Below are positions 56,185 to 64,000 of a DNA stretch of 64,000 nt, piece by piece; the stretch's first letter is position 1, and every line of letters starts with the position of its first letter. The stretch comes from Haematococcus lacustris. Taxonomy: Eukaryota; Chlorophyta; Chlorophyceae; Chlamydomonadales; Haematococcaceae. The stretch covers positions 10,215,529 to 10,279,528 of the forward strand of contig JASKMD010000008.1 of NCBI GenBank assembly GCA_030144725.1, in the 5' to 3' direction. The position numbers and the translations under genes were made by a program. Under the pieces are notes generated by a model that worked only from the letters and a program-made list of their open reading frames with translations, did not search any database and had not been told where the DNA came from.

Positions 56185-56445
56185 TCAGCCCCTGCAGTCA
56201 CCTGCTTGCAGCTCTGTGCAGCGGAATACACAAATGAATGAGCTTGCTGTTGATGCACAATGAGCCACTTCAGCAAGTGTGAAGAGCAGCGGTGAACCCG
56301 TGGGTGCAGTTGGGCAACGCCTGGGCAAGAGGCTGTCAATGCTGACTCCATCTGGTGGAAGGCATGACAGCTCATCCTGCTGCGATGGGCTAATGGGCAT
56401 TCCCGGCAGAAATGCGCCCTTCATGTCGACCCCGGTGATGTTCAT
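56185..56445 (-). CDS. Candidate first exon of the guanylyl cyclase (weak)
   Basis: A minus-strand frame (MKGAFLPGMPISPSQQDELS and onward, ending ELQAG) is closed by a possible donor GTGACT near 56202. No domain is recognised. It could be the cyclase N-terminus or chance. Confidence 0.3.
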   Translation of the reverse strand: MNITGVDMKGAFLPGMPISPSQQDELSCLPPDGVSIDSLLPRRCPTAPTGSPLLFTLAEVAHCASTASSFICVFRCTELQAGDCRG

Positions 56446-57288
56446 CTGTGCTTACTCCGCTGCGAAGCCGGAGCTAGAGAGATGTGGAGGCTGGAACCTA
56501 CAGCGCGGCGGGCCTACTGCAACCTTGCTGCTGTCGGATTACAAAGTGCTACCGTGATGATACAACAGTAGAGTGGACGCATGAATACTAGCTAGGAACC
56601 CCAAGCGCTTTCACAATCTCATACGTGCGAACTTCTGCTGTGCAATTTCGTCATTGCAGTTATCCTCACCATGCATCCGCGACAAGACGGTGGCTGTAAA
56701 TGCCTGGGCTGCCGACACGATACAGATATATACAGCCGATGGGCTGCCAGAGGGATGCATACTATGCATGGCCTGAGATGCAGGGCAGTACTCAAGGCTG
56801 CACCTCAAACCCCTCTTACCCCTATCTGGCTGAGCCCTTCGCCCACTAGCTATTACACATGTGTTACATTGGTAAGAACAATGACTCAGGCCATCAGGCA
56901 CCCCTTGAATCATCCTTGTGCCCATGCATGTCCCCAGAATTGGACCATGGCCGCTCCCCCCCTGAGCCTACCCACGTTGCCTGAACTGACCTCAAACCTA
57001 TGAGGCTGCCTGGTGTACACCCAATGTCCTCCTCAACAACCCAAAAACTACTACCATCTAAGGACCCTTGAAGGCACCAGCAGGGGCAGCAACAGAGGCA
57101 GCAGGAGCAGGGGCTCCTCAGCTCTCACCTGCCCCCAATGCAGCAGCAGGGGGGGCAAGGGCAGCAGGGGGGGCAAGGGCAGCAGGGGGTGGGGGGCCAA
57201 TACCCTAGCCAAGGTGTGGCCCTGGGTTTCCCAGCACCAGGGTTCGACCCCTGCCCCTTCTCCTAATACTGCACCAGATCCCTGCCCT
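56446..57288. other. Intergenic between the cyclase and RWP-RK genes
   Basis: No gene recognised. It should contain the cyclase promoter and the RWP-RK 3' UTR. Near 57110-57190, GGGGGGCAAGGGCAGCA repeats produce open frames only by composition. Confidence 0.45.
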
Positions 57289-63006
<5,718 letters not shown>

Positions 63007-63439
63007 TGTCGCCAGCATTGCGCAACAACTGATGCCAACAGCGCGACGAGTCGTGCCAGTCGTGCTAGATGTGCGCCATGCCACGCAAGCGAGAGCATGT
63101 GGCAGAGCCCTTTTCTGTGGGGACTGAACGGCGGGAAGGCCGATGGGTCATATTTGCGCAGTCAACCATTGGCTACGCGCTATCCTCAGTAGCGTGCCCC
63201 TTTCCGCATCGTGCGCGTACAAAGCTCTGGTGATTAAAGCACCGTCGCGACACTGTACAGCTAGAACCTACCCCTCGCAGCTCATCAAGCTCCATCCGCG
63301 TTGAAGCTCAAAAGGAGAAGACGACCACCAAGGATATCAACGGTCCGGGACGGTAAGCAAGCGCATTAGCTGTCCAAATAGCATTCTTCACATCAATCGG
63401 CTCGACCTTGTGATCGACAAGTTGTAATGGGCGTCCCAC

Positions 63440-63625
63440 TGCATGTACTCCTCCTGTTGGTTGGTTGGTACAGAGGCCTTCTGCGGAAGTGGCAGCGACG
63501 GGCACCAGCGTCAGCGGCAGCAACAGTGACATGTCATGAACCAAATCATATGCGATTGCCCCTTACACATGGGATGTGTGTGCGCTATAGTGTGCATAGG
63601 GTAGGGCTCTAGCGAAGAGGTTAGG
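63440..63625 (+). pseudogene. Fanzor family C 3' relic
   Basis: GLLRKWQRR aligns with the C-terminal LLRKWRRKWRR of the 27-29.7 kb Fanzor. The following DNA aligns with its 3' tail: CCCCTTACACATGGGATGTG against CCCCTCACAAAGGGGATGTG, then TAGGGTAGGGCTCT against TAGGGTAGAGCTCT. Upstream coding similarity is lost. The hairpin stem is weakened in this copy. Confidence 0.5.
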
Positions 63626-64000
63626 GCAGCCTTGTGAAAATTGCAGTATTTCATGAAATCTTGCACTGAAATCTTTCACGTGCAAGAAATGAAACTTTCA
63701 CTGCAACAAATGAAATCCCGGTAGGCCCCAGCACCCGGCAGCACCCAGTAAACCAGACGAGTAGGGCGTGTCCGCTGATATCAGCTCCGAGCCAAAAATT
63801 GCGTAATAGCTCATAGTAGGTCACCCCCGTCATTGGCCAAGTTTTGACGCAGACGGGTGTAACAGGTGTATGCGGCACCCACCGTCCGCAAAACACTAGC
63901 TCAGATCGGCGCCCGCCCAAACCTGACCTGTGCCTTCCGCTCATAAAAGACTCACGCACATCATAAGGCGAGGCTGGCAATGCTTCTACGCACGCCGTAA
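63626..64000. other. Nothing recognised at the window end
   Basis: Short repeats of TGAAATCTT/TGAAACTTT near 63650-63715. No coding exon identified. Confidence 0.45.

Overview
The window looks like nuclear DNA of a chlorophycean green alga. The evidence is high GC, intron-dense genes with GT-AG (and some GC-AG) introns, polyglutamine and proline-rich exons, long simple repeats, a CCB4 gene (plastid haem attachment to cytochrome b6), a CEP164 ciliary gene, an RWP-RK regulator, a class III guanylyl cyclase and a volvocine-style RING-CH protein. A Chlamydomonadales alga, possibly Haematococcus-like, fits best; the species assignment is inference. All exon models are read by eye from splice signals, reading frame and family resemblance.

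Layout. 1-1.13 kb: a relic of a TnpB-like (Fanzor) element. 1.37-7.05 kb: a complete young Ty3/gypsy chromovirus with 300/306 bp LTRs and a 5 bp target duplication. 7.3-10.06 kb: transposon debris, with another Fanzor fragment, a perfect 112 bp foldback, and a 2.2 kb unit bounded by 25 bp inverted repeats. 10.3-25.5 kb (+): a CEP164 homologue of at least 23 exons. 26.0-30.24 kb: a Fanzor locus, made of a minus-strand relic and a near-complete plus-strand gene lying between two 213 bp direct repeats. 30.4-39.4 kb (+): an EF-hand gene, CCB4, and a RING-CH gene. 41.13-42.25 kb: about 1.1 kb of pure GGGGC repeat. 42.9-44.15 kb: a decayed LINE. 45.4-54.3 kb (-), perhaps extending to 56.4 kb: a PAS-guanylyl cyclase. 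57.3-63.0 kb (-): an RWP-RK gene.

The most striking theme is repeated invasion by Fanzor-type elements (eukaryotic relatives of TnpB, with RuvC-like nuclease motifs). I count at least twelve pieces in four groups. Three groups keep their 3' ends, and each of those ends has a compact hairpin just beyond or near the terminus, as in the right ends of bacterial IS200/IS605 elements, where TnpB guide RNAs are encoded. Many relics lie inside introns of the ciliary, RING-CH and cyclase genes. One abuts the last coding exon of the cyclase and appears to supply its C-terminal tail and stop codon.

The host genes do not form one pathway. CEP164 serves basal body/cilium assembly, CCB4 serves thylakoid cytochrome b6f biogenesis, and the cyclase and RWP-RK proteins are signalling and transcription factors. 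The cyclase is odd: the guanine-recognition residues are kept, but the first metal-binding aspartate reads histidine.
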